Origin: Sorghum bicolor
Taxonomy: Eukaryota > Streptophyta > Magnoliopsida > Poales > Poaceae
DNA length: 64,000 nucleotides
Reading direction: 5' to 3'
Assembly: GCF_000003195.3 (NCBI RefSeq)
Contig: NC_012872.2
Coordinates: 20,059,804-20,123,803 of the forward strand
The number at the start of each line of letters is the position of its first letter. Position 1 is the first letter of the stretch. The notes under the pieces were generated by a model. That model was given only the letters and a program-made list of their open reading frames with translations, searched no databases and was not told the origin of the DNA. This document shows, in pieces, positions 48,020 to 62,014 of this stretch. The position numbers and the translations under genes were made by a program.

Positions 48020-50038
48020 TGCTGGGACACCTAGTGTCTGAAAGAGGTATTGAGGTAGACAAAGCTAAAATTTAAGTAATTGAACAACTACCTCCACCTG
48101 TGAACATAAAAGGAATTCGAAGCTTTGTGGGCCATGCTGGTTTTTATCGTAGTCATAAAAGATTTCTCATTCATTGCTAGACCACTTACTCTCTTGCTAG
48201 CCAAGGATGCTCCTTTCAAATTTGATGATGCATGTCTAACATCTTTCAATTTATTAAAGAAAGCACTCATCTCTGCACCAATCATTCAACCCCCTGATTG
48301 GTCGTTGCCTTTTGAAATTATGTGTGATGCTAGTGATTATGCTGTGGGGGCAGTTTTAGGATAAACTAAAAATAAGAAGCATCATGCAATTGCTTATGTC
48401 AGTAAAACTTTGACAGGAGCTCAACTTAATTATGCAACCACTGAAAAAGAGCTTCTGGCTGTTGTCTTTGCCATTGATAAATTTAGATCTTATTTAGGTG
48501 GAGCTAAAATAATTGTTTACACTGATCATGCTGCACTAAAATATTTGCTCACTAAAAAAGATGCTAAACCTCACCTGATTAGATGGATCTTATTACGCCA
48601 AGAATTTGATTTAGAAATAAAAGATAAAAAGGGAGTAGAAAATTCTATTGTTGATCACTTGTCTAGAATGTTTTTTAAGAGTCCACAGGAAACCCCCATC
48701 AATGATTCACTCCGGGACGACATGCTCTACGGGATTAACAGGTCTGACCCCTGGTATGTAGATATTGTTAATTTTATGGTTTCAGGGTATGTACCACCAG
48801 GAGCAAACAAGAAGAAGCTTATTCAAGAAAGTCGTTCACATATATGAGATGAGCCATACCTCTTCCGAGTATGCTCTAATGGCTTACTCAGGAGATGTGT
48901 GACCACTGAGGAAGGATGGAAGATCATCAATAGATGCCATTCATCACCATATGGAGGTCATTATGGAGCATTCCATACACATTCAAAGATCTGGCAGTGT
49001 GGATTCTACTGGCCTACAATGTATGAAGACACAAAGCAATATATCAGAAGATGTGGGCCATGTCAAAGGCACGGAAACATAAACACAAGAGATGCCATGC
49101 CGCTCACTAACAACCTTCAGATCGAGCTCTTTGATGTCTGGGGAATAGATTACATGGGTCCATTTCCCCCTTCAAAGAAGTGTGAGTACATCTTGGTGGC
49201 AGTTGACTACGTCTCCAAGTGGGTAGAGGCACTACCTTGCAAACATGCCGACAACATCAGTTCAAAGAGGATGTTTGAAGAAATTATATTTCCAAGATTT
49301 GGAGTTCCCAGAGTAGTGATAAGTGATGGAGGAGCACACTTCATCGACAAACGCTTCAAGCAATATCTATCAAAACATTGAATCCGTCACAACGTCGCTA
49401 CCCCCTATCATCCTCAGACAAGTGGCCAAGCATAGACTTCCAACAAGCAAATCAAGAATATTCTTCAGAAAACAGTGAATAAAATGGGAACGACATGGAA
49501 AGACAAGTTACCCGATGCACTATGGGCATACCGGACAGCATACAAGACCCCAATTGGAATGTCCCCATACCAATTGGTGTACGGGAAGACTTGCCACCTA
49601 CCTGTTGAATTAGAATTCAAAGCACACTGGACGATAAAGAGATGGAATATGGACCTAGATGTCGCTGGAAAACATAGAAGGATGCAACTATCAGAATTGG
49701 AAGAATGGCGAGAGAAAGCATATCACAATTCAAAGATCTACAAAGAAAGAGTCAAAAGGTGGCATGACAAGAGGATCAAGAAGAAGGAATTCGCACCCGG
49801 AGATAAGGTATTACTTTTTAATTCCAGGGTGAAGCTTTTCGGGTATGGAAAACTCCGGAGCGAATGGGAAGGACCATTCAAGATAATCAATTCATCATCC
49901 CACGGAGCTATCACACTTCAAAATGACGAAGGTACGCTATTTAAGGTAAATGGTCAACGTCTTAAATTATTTTTAGAGCCTAATAAAGAACTAGAAGAAA
50001 TAGACGTAGTCCATTTTTTCCTTCCCATGGAGAATTAG
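48020..50038 (+). pseudogene. D1 RNase H and integrase
   Basis: Pieces: 48125-48364 (RNase H start, IMCDASDYAVGAVLG), 48410-48847 ([31 protein letters not shown]), 48899-49381 (integrase finger HHCC with CGPCQRHG; first catalytic Asp in WGIDYMGPF, second in VISDGGAHF) and 49475-50038 ([22 protein letters not shown]-containing C-terminal region). Stops at about 48073, 48362, 48845 and 49379-49381; TAG at 49433-49435 replaces the codon where the family has its catalytic Glu. Confidence 0.87.
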
Positions 50039-50040
50039 AG

Positions 50041-50419
50041 CCCGAGCTCTTTAATTTGACATTTTAGGGTCATACATATATTTTCCTAATAAGTTTTGCA
50101 TTTAGAAACACGCTCGAGGAAGTGGGCCCACAGAGGGGCCAGACACAGGGTGGGCGCCCTGATCAAGTGGGCGGGCGCCCAGCTCATGCCCCCTCTCGGT
50201 CCCGATTTTCTCTGTTATAGAAAATACACTTATGGTAATCCGAATAATCCCTTAGATGGAAAGCTTAGCACGCCCATCGACGGGAGCAATCCGAACAACC
50301 CCTAGAGGCACTTTTTGACCCCTATATAAACAGACCTCTGACATCAGTTTTCAAACACCAATCCACCCAAGCCTTCTCATCTTCTTCAATTAGAGCTTGT
50401 TTAATCCCTCGCTGCTCCA
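50041..50419 (+). promoter_or_regulatory. Promoter-like module upstream of the D1 3' ORF
   Basis: Two GGGCGCCC palindromes (50152-50159, 50173-50180) 21 bp apart, as in the LTRs, and TATATAAA at 50323-50330 followed by CAGACCTCTG, which echoes the CAGACCCCCTGG after the LTR TATA boxes. The next ATG (50420) is about 90 bp downstream of the TATA box. The palindrome-to-TATA distance is 143 bp, against 124 in the LTRs. Promoter activity is inferred. Confidence 0.6.
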
Positions 50420-51051
50420 ATGGCCGACAAGTTCCACGACGATTGGAAAGTCGTCCCCTTCAACCTCAATATGGAGCCTCAGGAAGACCCCGACGCCCGT
50501 GCTCTCGTCCCGGCCAACACAGAGCGACAGCTAGAAGCCATGCCATTACGCCAGCGCAGCTCCGCCCAATCTTACCATGCTCAACCAGTTCTCACCGCAC
50601 CGCCACAACCCCTACTTCTCAAGGGATCATCATCCAAGACGAAGACCACCATCAAGGTGCCAACCGGTACGAGGATCCTTCCACCCAGACCCAATGAAAG
50701 GGTTGTTGGAGTTAAGACCAACCAGAGTGGCGAGATCAGCAGCATTCGCTACACTACGGAGGAGGAGAGACCTTACTTTGAAGGGATTAGAGCAGCCAAA
50801 GTCCGTTTCATCCCTCCAAAGGCAGCCCCGAAGCATACTCTCAATGCATTCGAGACACCTCCTAAGCGTCGCAAGACTATAGTAGATATTGATGAGGACG
50901 TTCGCAGGCTAGACAGAGTCATCATAGACCTCCAGTCCTCAATTAACTCCATCACTAGGCAGCTCTCTAACCACAACACCGTTATATTAGGCATGATCTT
51001 GCTAGTGCCAATAAGAAGATCAAGGAGTTAGAGCGCCACTAAGTTATCTAG
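50420..51051 (+). CDS. D1 extra 3' ORF, unknown function
   Basis: About 203 residues from ATG 50420. Hydrophilic; Pro/Gln-rich first half (RQRSSAQSYHAQPVLTAPP), a basic stretch (PPKRRKTIVDIDED, possibly a nuclear signal), then a likely coiled coil (VRRLDRVIIDLQSSINSITR). A probable one-base shift near 50985 changes the last residues; the other frame continues helically (ASANKKIKELERH) to TAA near 51042. Athila elements often carry an env-like ORF here, but I see no signal peptide or transmembrane segment, so env-like is not supported. Unknown. Confidence 0.6.
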
Positions 51052-51186
51052 ATTAGACCTTGAGGCAATGCATCTTAGTTATCTATCTTTAAATTTGGTT
51101 TAGATTTTACTATTATCGTGAGTTTCATACTATTATCGTCGATTTGCTACTAGTCATTTGTAATAAATGCCTCAAGATTAATAAAA

Positions 51187-52467
<1,281 letters not shown>

Positions 52468-53682
52468 TGTTGACGGTTCTTAAGTATCAATTTTAATTAT
52501 CAAATAAACAAGAGAAAGGACTAATATGCAAACAACACCTAGAATTAGGGTTCGATCTGACAGAATTCCACGAGTTTTGTTGTTTATCTGTTTCTGCAGG
52601 GGCTTTTCAGGAAATAAGGAAGAAAGACCCACATGTCGGGATTACATAGAGATATCAACGCACCGCGCAATTTTCTACCATCTAGAAGACTCCAGAAGCC
52701 ACGGGAAGGAAGCGGAGGCCGAACGGGGCCAGGCACTGGGCGCCCGCCCAGTTGACCTGGGCGCTCGCCCCCTCCTGTACTCCAATCAGAACTCTTTTCG
52801 CGGACGACGCTCCACCGACCTAAAGGATCAAGGATAAACGTCCAATCAATGTCGGTTTGATCCAACGGCCCACGTTCACTTGAGGGGACTATAAAACCAA
52901 ACCCCCTGGCCCCTAGAGGAGATGAAGTTCATTATAGAGTTGAGAGGAGCCCTCGAAGGAATACCCTCTCCTCTAAATAAAATTTCTTTTTAGGCTTAGC
53001 ATCCAATGTGAGTAGAAATAGATCTTCTAGTTTCTACTAGATTGAGAGAGATAGAGTGGAGGTGTAGATCAGAGGAAGCCCGGCCTGTCGGTGTCTACTC
53101 CGAGCTTGTACCTACGGGATCAAGTTCTCCTAACCCGAGGCTTGCTCCTAGGATTCTTCAGTATTTCAACTTCTAAATTCTAGTAAGTTCTTGCTTTATT
53201 GTTCTTTAGTTTATGAGTTTACTTTAATCTCTTCGCGTAGAGTTTAGAGTAATCATCTCTAGCGTAGATGTGGTGTTTAGGCTAGGATACTCATAGATAT
53301 TCCCTGACTAGCTGGACCGTGGCAGTAGCGAGGAATGTGATATTTCCGAGTTACCTTTGAAAACCATATCTCGTTAGCAGGAAGGATAGGGTTTATAGGT
53401 GCGGGTCGAACATCCTCTGTGGTGTCTAGATTTCGTAAGCTTCCCCAATAGAACAATAGATTATCCTTACCAAGGTTAGAAGGAGATTACGGTTGTAGTC
53501 TTCTCTATTTATCACTCACATCGAGAAACATTCTTTGTTGCCTAAAGGGTTAGTAGTAATAGACCGGGTTAGTCAGATGCACTCTTTTTCCTAGTGGTAA
53601 AAAATAAATACGATACTCTGGATAACCTCTCGGGTGAAGTGCTCACCGATATCCGTGCACTTGCGGATCCCAAATATCAACA
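52468..53682 (+). repeat. D1 3' LTR
   Basis: 1215 bp. Palindromes at 52738-52745 and 52759-52766 (GGGCGCTC); TATAAAA at 52890-52896. Lacks about 17 bp just before the end compared with the 5' LTR. Confidence 0.92.
52738..52896 (+). promoter_or_regulatory. Paired-palindrome promoter module, D1 3' LTR
   Basis: GGGCGCCC at 52738 and GGGCGCTC at 52759, TATAAAA at 52890; spacing 21 and 124 bp. Confidence 0.6.
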
Positions 53683-54120
53683 GGGGTCTGCTTATATAGT
53701 CCTCTCAGGTGAACGTGGGCCGTCGGATCAAACCGACATTGATTGAATGGTTATCCTTGATCCTTTAGGTCGGTGGAGCGTAATCCGTGAGACGGGTCCT
53801 GATTGGACTCTACCTAAGGGCGAGCGCTCTAGGGGGGAGGGCGGGCGCCCTGCCCCCGGGCCCGATCACCTTCCCGTTCATTCCCATGGCTTCTGGAGTC
53901 TTCTAGATGGTAGAAAATTGCGCGGCACGTTAATATCTCTATGTAAACCCGATGTGTGAGCCTTTCTTCCATATTTCCTGATAACCCCCTGCAGAAATAG
54001 ACAAACAGCAAAACTCGTGGAATTCGGTCAGATAAAACCCTAAGTCTGGGTGTTGGTTGCATTTAGATCCTTTTCTTTATTTATTTGATGATTGTATTTG
54101 GTACTTAAGGACCGTCAACA

Positions 54121-56306
54121 ACTCCCCCAAGCTTACCTCTTGCTCATCCCCGAGCAAGGATGGACTCAAGAGTTTCTGCAATGGTTTCATGCTGTAAAAG
54201 TACACATGCATTCAAGCAAGATCTCATCTCTGAGTTAGAGTAAACTGTTAAGACTTAAAACTTACTCATTTTACCTTTCACCATGGGGCTTGCAACCATC
54301 ACTTGTGTCTTGAGCAGTTAAAAGATAGAACGGTCAAGTCAAGCGCCATGTCTCTTATTCTTGATCAGCTATAGCTGTGGAGTTTTTGTAGATTTTCAAA
54401 TAAACCTCAGAGATTTCTTGTATGACTCTCTCAAATCTCTCTTTTGTGGTATTTCTGGATCCTTTCCAAGGCAGTAATGGTATATGCCTTCTCTCAAAGT
54501 ATGTGGTATTTTTGGTATGAGGCATAGTGATATTGCCTTCTCTCTCACCCTACTCTAATAAGGTTTTGATATCTGGAGCTCATAGGTGGGAGACAGATAA
54601 TACATACTTACAAGACATTTATTGTATAGTAAAACCATGGATCCAGAAGAACAAGTCAATAAGTCAAATCAAGATATGCATGTGTGGCGAGTGAATGGTG
54701 TATGGTGACGATGGTGATAACAATGGTGAAAGTCTAATTCTACTTTTGCTCTTTTTAGGGGATACATACCTTTCTTGCACTTTGAAGCTTTTTGAGGACA
54801 ATGAGATGCTCTATATTTTTCTTTTTCTTTTTCTCTCAGGTGGGTATCTTGTACCCCTAATTCTACTATTGGACACTTGTCCATTTTTACCTCTCATCTC
54901 ACTTTTTCTTTTCTTCGAGGTTCCGGGCACTTGCCCCTTTTTATTTCTTCGTATTCACTTTTTTTTCTTTTTTTAGAGCACTCATCTCAAATAATATAGC
55001 AAGTGGTAGTAACCAAAATATCTCGCGCATTTATTCCACAGGGAATAATAGGGATAGGATAATGTTTTTGGCTATTCTCTACCGGATTAGGAGTAGAATA
55101 CTCTTGGGTGGCTCTGGAGATGGAAATGAGTGGATATATGTTCATGCGTACTTCCGGAGTAGAAGCAGCATGTGTGAGTGAAAGTGCAAGTGAATCTTGA
55201 TTTTAACCGCATGACAAGCTCCTACGGGTCTACACAACTTGACCACACTCAATGCTCATAAGCAGTAAAAAGTAAATGTGTGGCTCAAAGTCTAGCAAGC
55301 ATGTATATATGGCTATGGTAGGAATTTAAACTCTCATCATACAGGAACTCATCATGCAATATTTTAAAGATTTTCAAATATAAAATTCTCCAGAATTCTA
55401 GCATCTCTAGGAACAGATAAACAATAGCTCAACCTTCCCATATCATATCCGTTAACGACTTAGACTTCAGATCAAGTACTCTTCCCACAAGTTCAGGTTT
55501 AGAGCAAATCATAATTCATAACAGTTATGCCTAAACTTGAGAGAGATTTCAATTTTGAGAACTAGTCATGGCAGAGCAACTATTCATCATTTCCATGTGA
55601 GAGCTTATCATGAGGGTTCATAGCAAACTTTATTTATTATTTATTTAGCAAACTAAGCGAAGATGTATATATATAAGCACAAAATCTTTATTTGGGTTTT
55701 TTTGATTATGCATATTTTTATTATTTGAGTAAAGTATAAACGCGAGTAGAAATAAATAGCTGGATAAATGGGACTGCTCTCCCCCAAGCTAGATTTTGAC
55801 GTAATTTCTTCTGATATAGCTAGCAGGTGGCGGACGTGTATTTGAATGTCGGCAGCACCCTAACAACGATTACTATGTCCTCCGCCGGCTAGTCTTCTTT
55901 GATCCTTGAATTTTGTGGAGCTCAAATAGACAACAAAGCTTTGTGGAACTGGTTAAGTGTTAGCATACAATATCTTAGCTGTAATCATGTTGAGCTTCCT
56001 CTAATAAATATTACTCTCTTTGTTAGGATCATAAATCTATTTTTTGTATTCTCATGTTTATAGGATAGGCATATATTTGTTTTATTTTTATGCCACCACA
56101 GTGAATGTACTTATGGGTTTTATGCCATGAGCATACTCACATGGGGCTTACTATTTTTAACATTTTTATTTTCTTTTCAAGATGATATGAACCTGATTAA
56201 CTAAGCAAACTATTTTAAATAATTGAAAGGAAAAAGATAACTACCAAGTTTACCTCTTGGCAAGGCGTTCGGTGTTTTTAAGTCCTCCGAACGGTACTCT
56301 GTTTTC
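54121..56306 (-). other. E1 3' non-coding body
   Basis: Co-linear with 30025-32219 of A2. Holds the triple dyads at about 54842-54938 and the purine tract next to the LTR (minus strand AAGCTTGGGGGAGT). Confidence 0.7.
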
Positions 56307-57325
56307 TTAGTCGTCCTGGGATTCGCTGGATGGCGTAGTCGGTGATTCCGGTGGCGCCTCCTCTTCGTGTATAACTATCTTCTCTTCCTGACTCGGTGCT
56401 ACGGTCTCCTCAGGACAGTTCTGTTCAAGCTGTATGTCTTCAGACCTTACCATTTCTCCTTTGTAGTCTGCCCATCCGTCCTTGATGATTTGCCTCCTCT
56501 GGTTGCAGTTGTGTCGTCTTCTTCTTGTCTTGACCTGCTTAGAGTCTTCAACTATATAGTTAGCATTAGTAAAATAGCGGCGTACCTTCTTAGAGGGGAA
56601 GTGCATGTGGACTTCTCCGGTTCCAATGTAGATGATTGCTTTAACGGTGCTGAGGAACGGTCTCTCAAGGATGATGGGTGGATCATACTCGTCTTCTCCT
56701 ATGTCAATAACCTTCAACCTTTCGGAATGTCTCTGCTATCTGGAGCTGGGTCATCCTTTTTGGTCAGAAACGGTGACTTAAGTCGACGATCTTGACCTCC
56801 TTGAACTGCAGTGACCATCTTAGCTGACTCGGTCCACATTTGCTTGTTCCTGTTCCTCCTGTTGGTCCTCTTCCTTGGTTCATGTCGGGATCGTTCTGAG
56901 ATTTGTGTAGTCTTGTTCTTGAGGGTAAATGTCTCCTTCCTCCCCTTGATGTAGAAACTGATCTTGGCAGCACTAGCGTAGATGACAGCTCCCGAGGTGT
57001 TCAGGAATGGCCTCCCTAGGATGATAGGTGTCCTCTTATCAGTACCAGTCTCTATCACCACGAAGTCTGCTAGGGTGTACAATGTACCAACTCGGACGTA
57101 GAGGTTCTTCAATATTCCCTTCGGGAAACTTAGTGTCCGATCTGTAAGCCTGGGCATAATGTTGATGCTGGAGCCAAAGTCGCAGAGTGCTTCTGGGAAG
57201 TCCACCATGTCGATGGAGATCGGAATGATGGGGCGTCCTGGATTGCCTCTCTGAGTAGTTAGGCCTGTGTTGATTCCAACCTTGATTTTGTTGTTGTTGT
57301 TAATGTAGTTTACGTCCTCAAGCAT
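56307..57325 (-). pseudogene. E1 protease-like region
   Basis: Same layout as A2: LCDFGSSINIMPR in the first frame (57325-56714) followed by PIILGRPFLNTSGAVIYASA, then the second copy PIILERPFLSTVKAIIYIGT (56717-56307) with Gly changed to Glu. No RT downstream. Confidence 0.72.
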
Positions 57326-58757
57326 CTCAGGGCAGTGATTGCCTGAGTGTCTAGTATCTCCAGTGTATTTGTGCTCGTAGATCCAAGCCCTTCACTTGAT
57401 GGAGTTTGGGAGTTGTAAAACTCCTTCACGTTTTGCTCAAAGTGTACCTACTCATAGAGACAAGGCAGAGATCAAGTGCATGGGCCCTGTTGGTGACAAA
57501 CACCAACATGACCAAAAGTGTATTTTTTCTTCTCTAACCTTAAGCATAGAGAGCAAGACAAAGTTGATGGATAATAAGATCATGAGTGTAGCATTTAAAA
57601 CATTTGTCAGATCAGATTGCTTGACCTAATGGAAAGATAATCTATCTATATTTATGTTTTGCTTATATCTTCCAAAGATTGAATGTGCAACATTTTAGCT
57701 TATATGATTAGGAGTGTGGGATCACGAAGGTAGTACTAGGAACAAAGATTAAAGGACTAAACATGCTGAATCAGTTGGGTTGGTTAATTTGGGGTTATAA
57801 ATCATACATGTTTGTCTCTTTATTTTATGTGAACGCCAGAACCAAGGAGAAGCTTATAAAAGCGATAGTCAAGTACCTTAAGATGTTACCTTAATTGAAG
57901 AGTGATGGCACCATCTCACCTTGTGGAAGCTTCCCATTCGTAATGGGTGTGTATCTTGTTTATGTACTTTGTCTCCTTCCATGGATCATCTCTCTATGAT
58001 GAATGAGCTATGTCTTCCTTGTGCAAATCATTAAATTTTATGTGTCTCCTTTATCTCCAATGTGAGTTTGTATCTCAGGACTTCCCAAGTTGATATTGAA
58101 AGTTTTCCTACAGGGGTTAGTCCGACAAAATATACCAATGCCTACTCAAGCAGTTTTTAGTTCAGTAACCAAACTAGACTCCATGTCTAATCAGATTAAG
58201 GAAGGCTATTTAACCTAAGCATCACGCTTAATTTAAAAGCCAATAGAAGTATGTGCAGTACTTCCAAACTAACACTTACTAGGATAAACAAAGGTAGCGT
58301 GATGGCATTTATAGAGATCTACTCAAGTGGAGATGAAGTAGTGTGATTAGTATTTAACAAATCAAGCATGTCTCAAAGGTAGGGACAACCAACATAACAA
58401 CATGGCAAAGGATGTTTTTATGTAAAGTACTCCCCCAAGCTTGAATTTTGCAAAATTCAAGTTTGGATGAATTTAATTCAATGTTGTATGATGATTGGTT
58501 GGACATACCTTGTGCTTATCATTCATCCGATCTTCTTGCTCCAATCCTAGAAAGGCTAGTGACAAGAATACCCGAAGGAATACTTCTATAATTATCTTTA
58601 TATGCTCAATACACAAGGCAACATTGCAAGTAATTAGAAGTTAATGTTACGATCTGATAAGTGCTTGTTTTAGGACACTAGGCTTGTCCTTGGGAAACCA
58701 TCAATTTATGCCGGTGAAGTGGTTTCCCCTCCAACGCTGACCTATATCAAGATCAAC
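57326..58757 (-). other. E1 spacer between gag and protease-like region
   Basis: Non-coding, matching 33514-35097 of A2, with the 22-bp palindrome at 58440-58461. Confidence 0.65.
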
Positions 58758-59773
58758 TCAACGAGATCTGTAATATTTATTATAGACATATATATTGACA
58801 ACCACCCTTTTAAAGTTTTTATAAATAGAAAGGAAGAGGGGGTTGGAGATCTCAAATGTGGTGATGTTGGCGAGACCAATAGATTGGGAAGATGTTGTAT
58901 ATGAGCATGGAGTAAACGAAGTGGCTATGAAATAAATTCCATGCTCATTAACGTTATCTTCGTCTCCAATCTGAATGTTCGGAGTTTCTCCTAGATTGGT
59001 GTCGCATATGTCCTCTTCTGTAGTTGGATGAATCTCATCTTCAAAGGGAGTCAAGAACTCACCATTTGAAATTGAGCCAAAGTTAGAATCCATTAAGGCT
59101 TCTTCCTTGTCCATCCATTCAATGGTGATAGCACATGGATTTTTAATGCCCTCTAGCCATTGATGTTGCTCTTCACGATCCTCGTTGTGGTCTTGGTGAC
59201 TCTTATGCATGGGATGTCTAGAGAGATTCATAGGATCATTGGGAGGTTCAAGAGAAAGAGCACAGTAGAAATTATTAGGCTCAAGGATGGGTTGGATAGC
59301 CGAATCATGGGATTGAAATGTTTGGAAATTGGCTATTGAAACTTCCTTTCCTCGTCTAGGAGATGATTCCTTCTCTATCTCTAGGATTTTTTATGAAGAA
59401 TAGTGCAAGAAGGATGTCTATGAATGAAGACATACCTTACTTAACTAACAGATAAAGAAAGAAAAAATCTACCAAAGGTTATATGATTAAAACCAATGTG
59501 AAAATATCGAGAAAAAACATGGTCTTGTAGGGCTAGGTTTAAACCAGAATCTATAGAAAGATTAAAAGATTCCCTAGGTGTAGCTAAAAGTTCATTATCT
59601 TCTTGATTAAAAGATAGGACCTCGGCTATAGAAAAGGGTTGGTTTTGACCTATTGCAATCAACTCTGGACACATATCATAATTAGGGGTAGGACTTGTTG
59701 ACTCCCAAGGTCTATGGCTGGTCTCCGAAGGTGCAAAAAATTCAATAATAGGTATGGAGTTTAAGTTATCCAT
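58758..59773 (-). pseudogene. E1 gag remnants: D-like start, A-like tail
   Basis: ATG at 59773. The first 110 codons (to 59441) resemble the D1 gag start (SHRPWESTSP, then LSFNQEDNELLATPRESF) but lack most of the Gag core between them. After a gap, 59231-58758 encodes the acidic C-terminal tail of the A1/A2 gag type (WMDKEEALMDSNFGSISNG, GIYFIATSFTPC). The junction of two gag types in one element supports a recombinant origin. Confidence 0.78.
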
Positions 59774-59896
59774 AAAGATGGAAAAAAATAAAAAGATAAA
59801 AGAATAAAAGAATGAAAGTATAATACACGATAATAGCAAGACCTAAAGTTATCTCAGCAAACCGTCTTTCTCCCCGGCAACGACGCCAGAAATGCT

Positions 59897-61110
59897 TGTT
59901 GATATTTGGTAACGCCATCAGGAAATGATCCGCAAGCGCATGGATATCGGTGAGCACTTCACCCGGGAGGTTATCCAAAGTATCGTATTTATATTTTTAC
60001 CACTAGGAGAATGCGTGCATCTGACTAACCAAATCTATTGCTACTACCCTTTAGGCTACAAAGAATGTGATTCGATGTGAGTGATGAATAGAGAAGACTA
60101 CAACCGTAGTCTCATTCTAGCCTTGGTAAGGATGATCTACTGTTCTATTGGGGAAGCTCACGGAATCTAGACACCACAAAGGATGTTCGACCCGCACCTA
60201 TAAACCCTACCCATCCCGCTAACGAGATGTGGGCTACAAAGGTAACTTAGAAATGTCACGTTCCTCGCTACTACCACGGTCCAGCTAGTCAGGGGATATC
60301 TATGAGTACCCTAGCCCAAACACCACGTTTACGCTAGCAATGATTACTCTAAACTCAACCGGAAGAGATTAAAGTAAACTCATAGACCAAAGAACAATAA
60401 AACAAGAACTTACTAGAATTTAGAAGTCGAATTACTGAAGAATCCTAGGAGCAAGCCTCGGGTTAGGAGACTTGATCCCGTACGTACAACCTTGGAGTAG
60501 ACACCGACAGGCCAGTCTTCCTCTGATCTACACCTCCACTCTATCTCTCTCAATCTAGTAGATCTAGTCTACTCTCACATTGGATGCTAAGCCCTAAGTC
60601 TATTTAGAGGAAAGGTTATCCTTCGAGGGCACCTCTCAACTCTATGATGAACTTGTTCTCCTCCAGTGGCCAGGGGGTCTGCTTATATAGTCCCCTCAGG
60701 TGAACGTGCGCCGTCGGATCAAACCGACATTGATTGAACGGTTATCCTTGATCCTTTAGGTCGGTGGAGCGTAATCCGCGAGACGGGTCCTGATTGGACT
60801 TTACCTCAGGGCAGGCGCCCTAGGGGGGAGGGCGGGCGCCCGGCCCCGGGCCCGATCACCTTCCCGTTCGTTCCCGTGGCTTCTGGAGTCTTCTAGATGG
60901 TAGAAAATTACGCGACACGTTAATATCTCTATGTAAACCCGACATGTGGGTCTTTCTTCCATATTTCCTGATAACCCCCTGTAGAAATAGACAAACACCA
61001 AAACTTCTGGAATTCTGTCAGATAAAACCCTAAGTCTGGGTGTTGGTTGCATTTGGATCCTTTTCTTTATTTATTTGATGATTATATTTGGTACTTAAGG
61101 ACCGTCAACA
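59897..61110 (-). repeat. E1 5' LTR
   Basis: 1214 bp. Minus strand starts TGTTGACGGTCCTTAAGTACC (A-type) and ends CGTTACCAAATATCAACA (D-type). Palindromes at 60834-60841 and 60813-60820 (AGGCGCCC); TATA at 60689-60682. Confidence 0.9.
60682..60841 (-). promoter_or_regulatory. Paired-palindrome promoter module, E1 5' LTR
   Basis: Palindromes at 60834-60841 and 60813-60820, TATA at 60689-60682; spacing 21 and 124 bp. Confidence 0.6.
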
Positions 61111-62014
61111 GTGTGCCAAGTAGGATTGTATCTAACTGAGGTACCCAATTTACCTCTAAGTTCTGGAAACGTTTGCATGAAGCTATGGGAACCAAGCTAG
61201 ATTTTAGCTCAACTTATCATCCTCAAAGAATAAATTAGATTATGGAAGATATGCTAAGAGTATGTGTGCTCACATATGGTAAAGATTGGGAGAAAAGCCT
61301 AACTTATGCATAGTTCTCCTATAATAATAGTTACCAAGCTATTTTGGGTATGTCACCTTTTGAGGCCCTGTATGGAAGAAAATGTAGGACCCCATTGATG
61401 TGGTCAGAAGTTGGAGAACGAACTTTGCTTGGACCTACCCTTATAAAAGAAGCAGAAGATCATGTAGCTTAAATCAGAAAAAAATTGAAAGAGGCACAAT
61501 CACGTCAAAAGAGCTATTCTGATAAAAGAAGGAGAGAGTTAAGTTTTGCAGTCAAAGATTTTGTGTATGTCAAAGTCTCTCCTATTCGAGAAACTCGAAG
61601 GTTCCAAGTCAGAGGCAAGCTAGCACCTCGCTATAATGGACCATATCAAGTATTATAGAGGATTGGAGCTGTAGCATATCGTGTTCGGCTACCTGAAGAA
61701 ATGTCAGATATACACAATGTGTTTCATGTCTCCCAGTTGAAGAAATGTCTCAGAGTACCAGAGGAACATATATCGCCAGATACAGTTGATTTACAAGACG
61801 ACCTAAGATATCAAGAAGTGCCAATAAAAATCCTAGACACAGTCACCAAGCAAACTCGAACAACCACAGTCTGAATTTGTCGTGTTCTGTGGAGTAGACA
61901 CACTGAAGCGGAAGCAACATGGGAAAAAGAAGATGCTCCGAGAAAAGAGTTTTCTCATCTATTTAGATCCCAGCCGAATCTTTAGGACGAGATTCCTTTT
62001 AAGTGGGGTAGGTT

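Noticed and set aside
50420..51051. Env-like protein for the D1 3' ORF
   Set aside because: Position fits, but there is no signal peptide, transmembrane segment or cysteine pattern, so only unknown function is justified.
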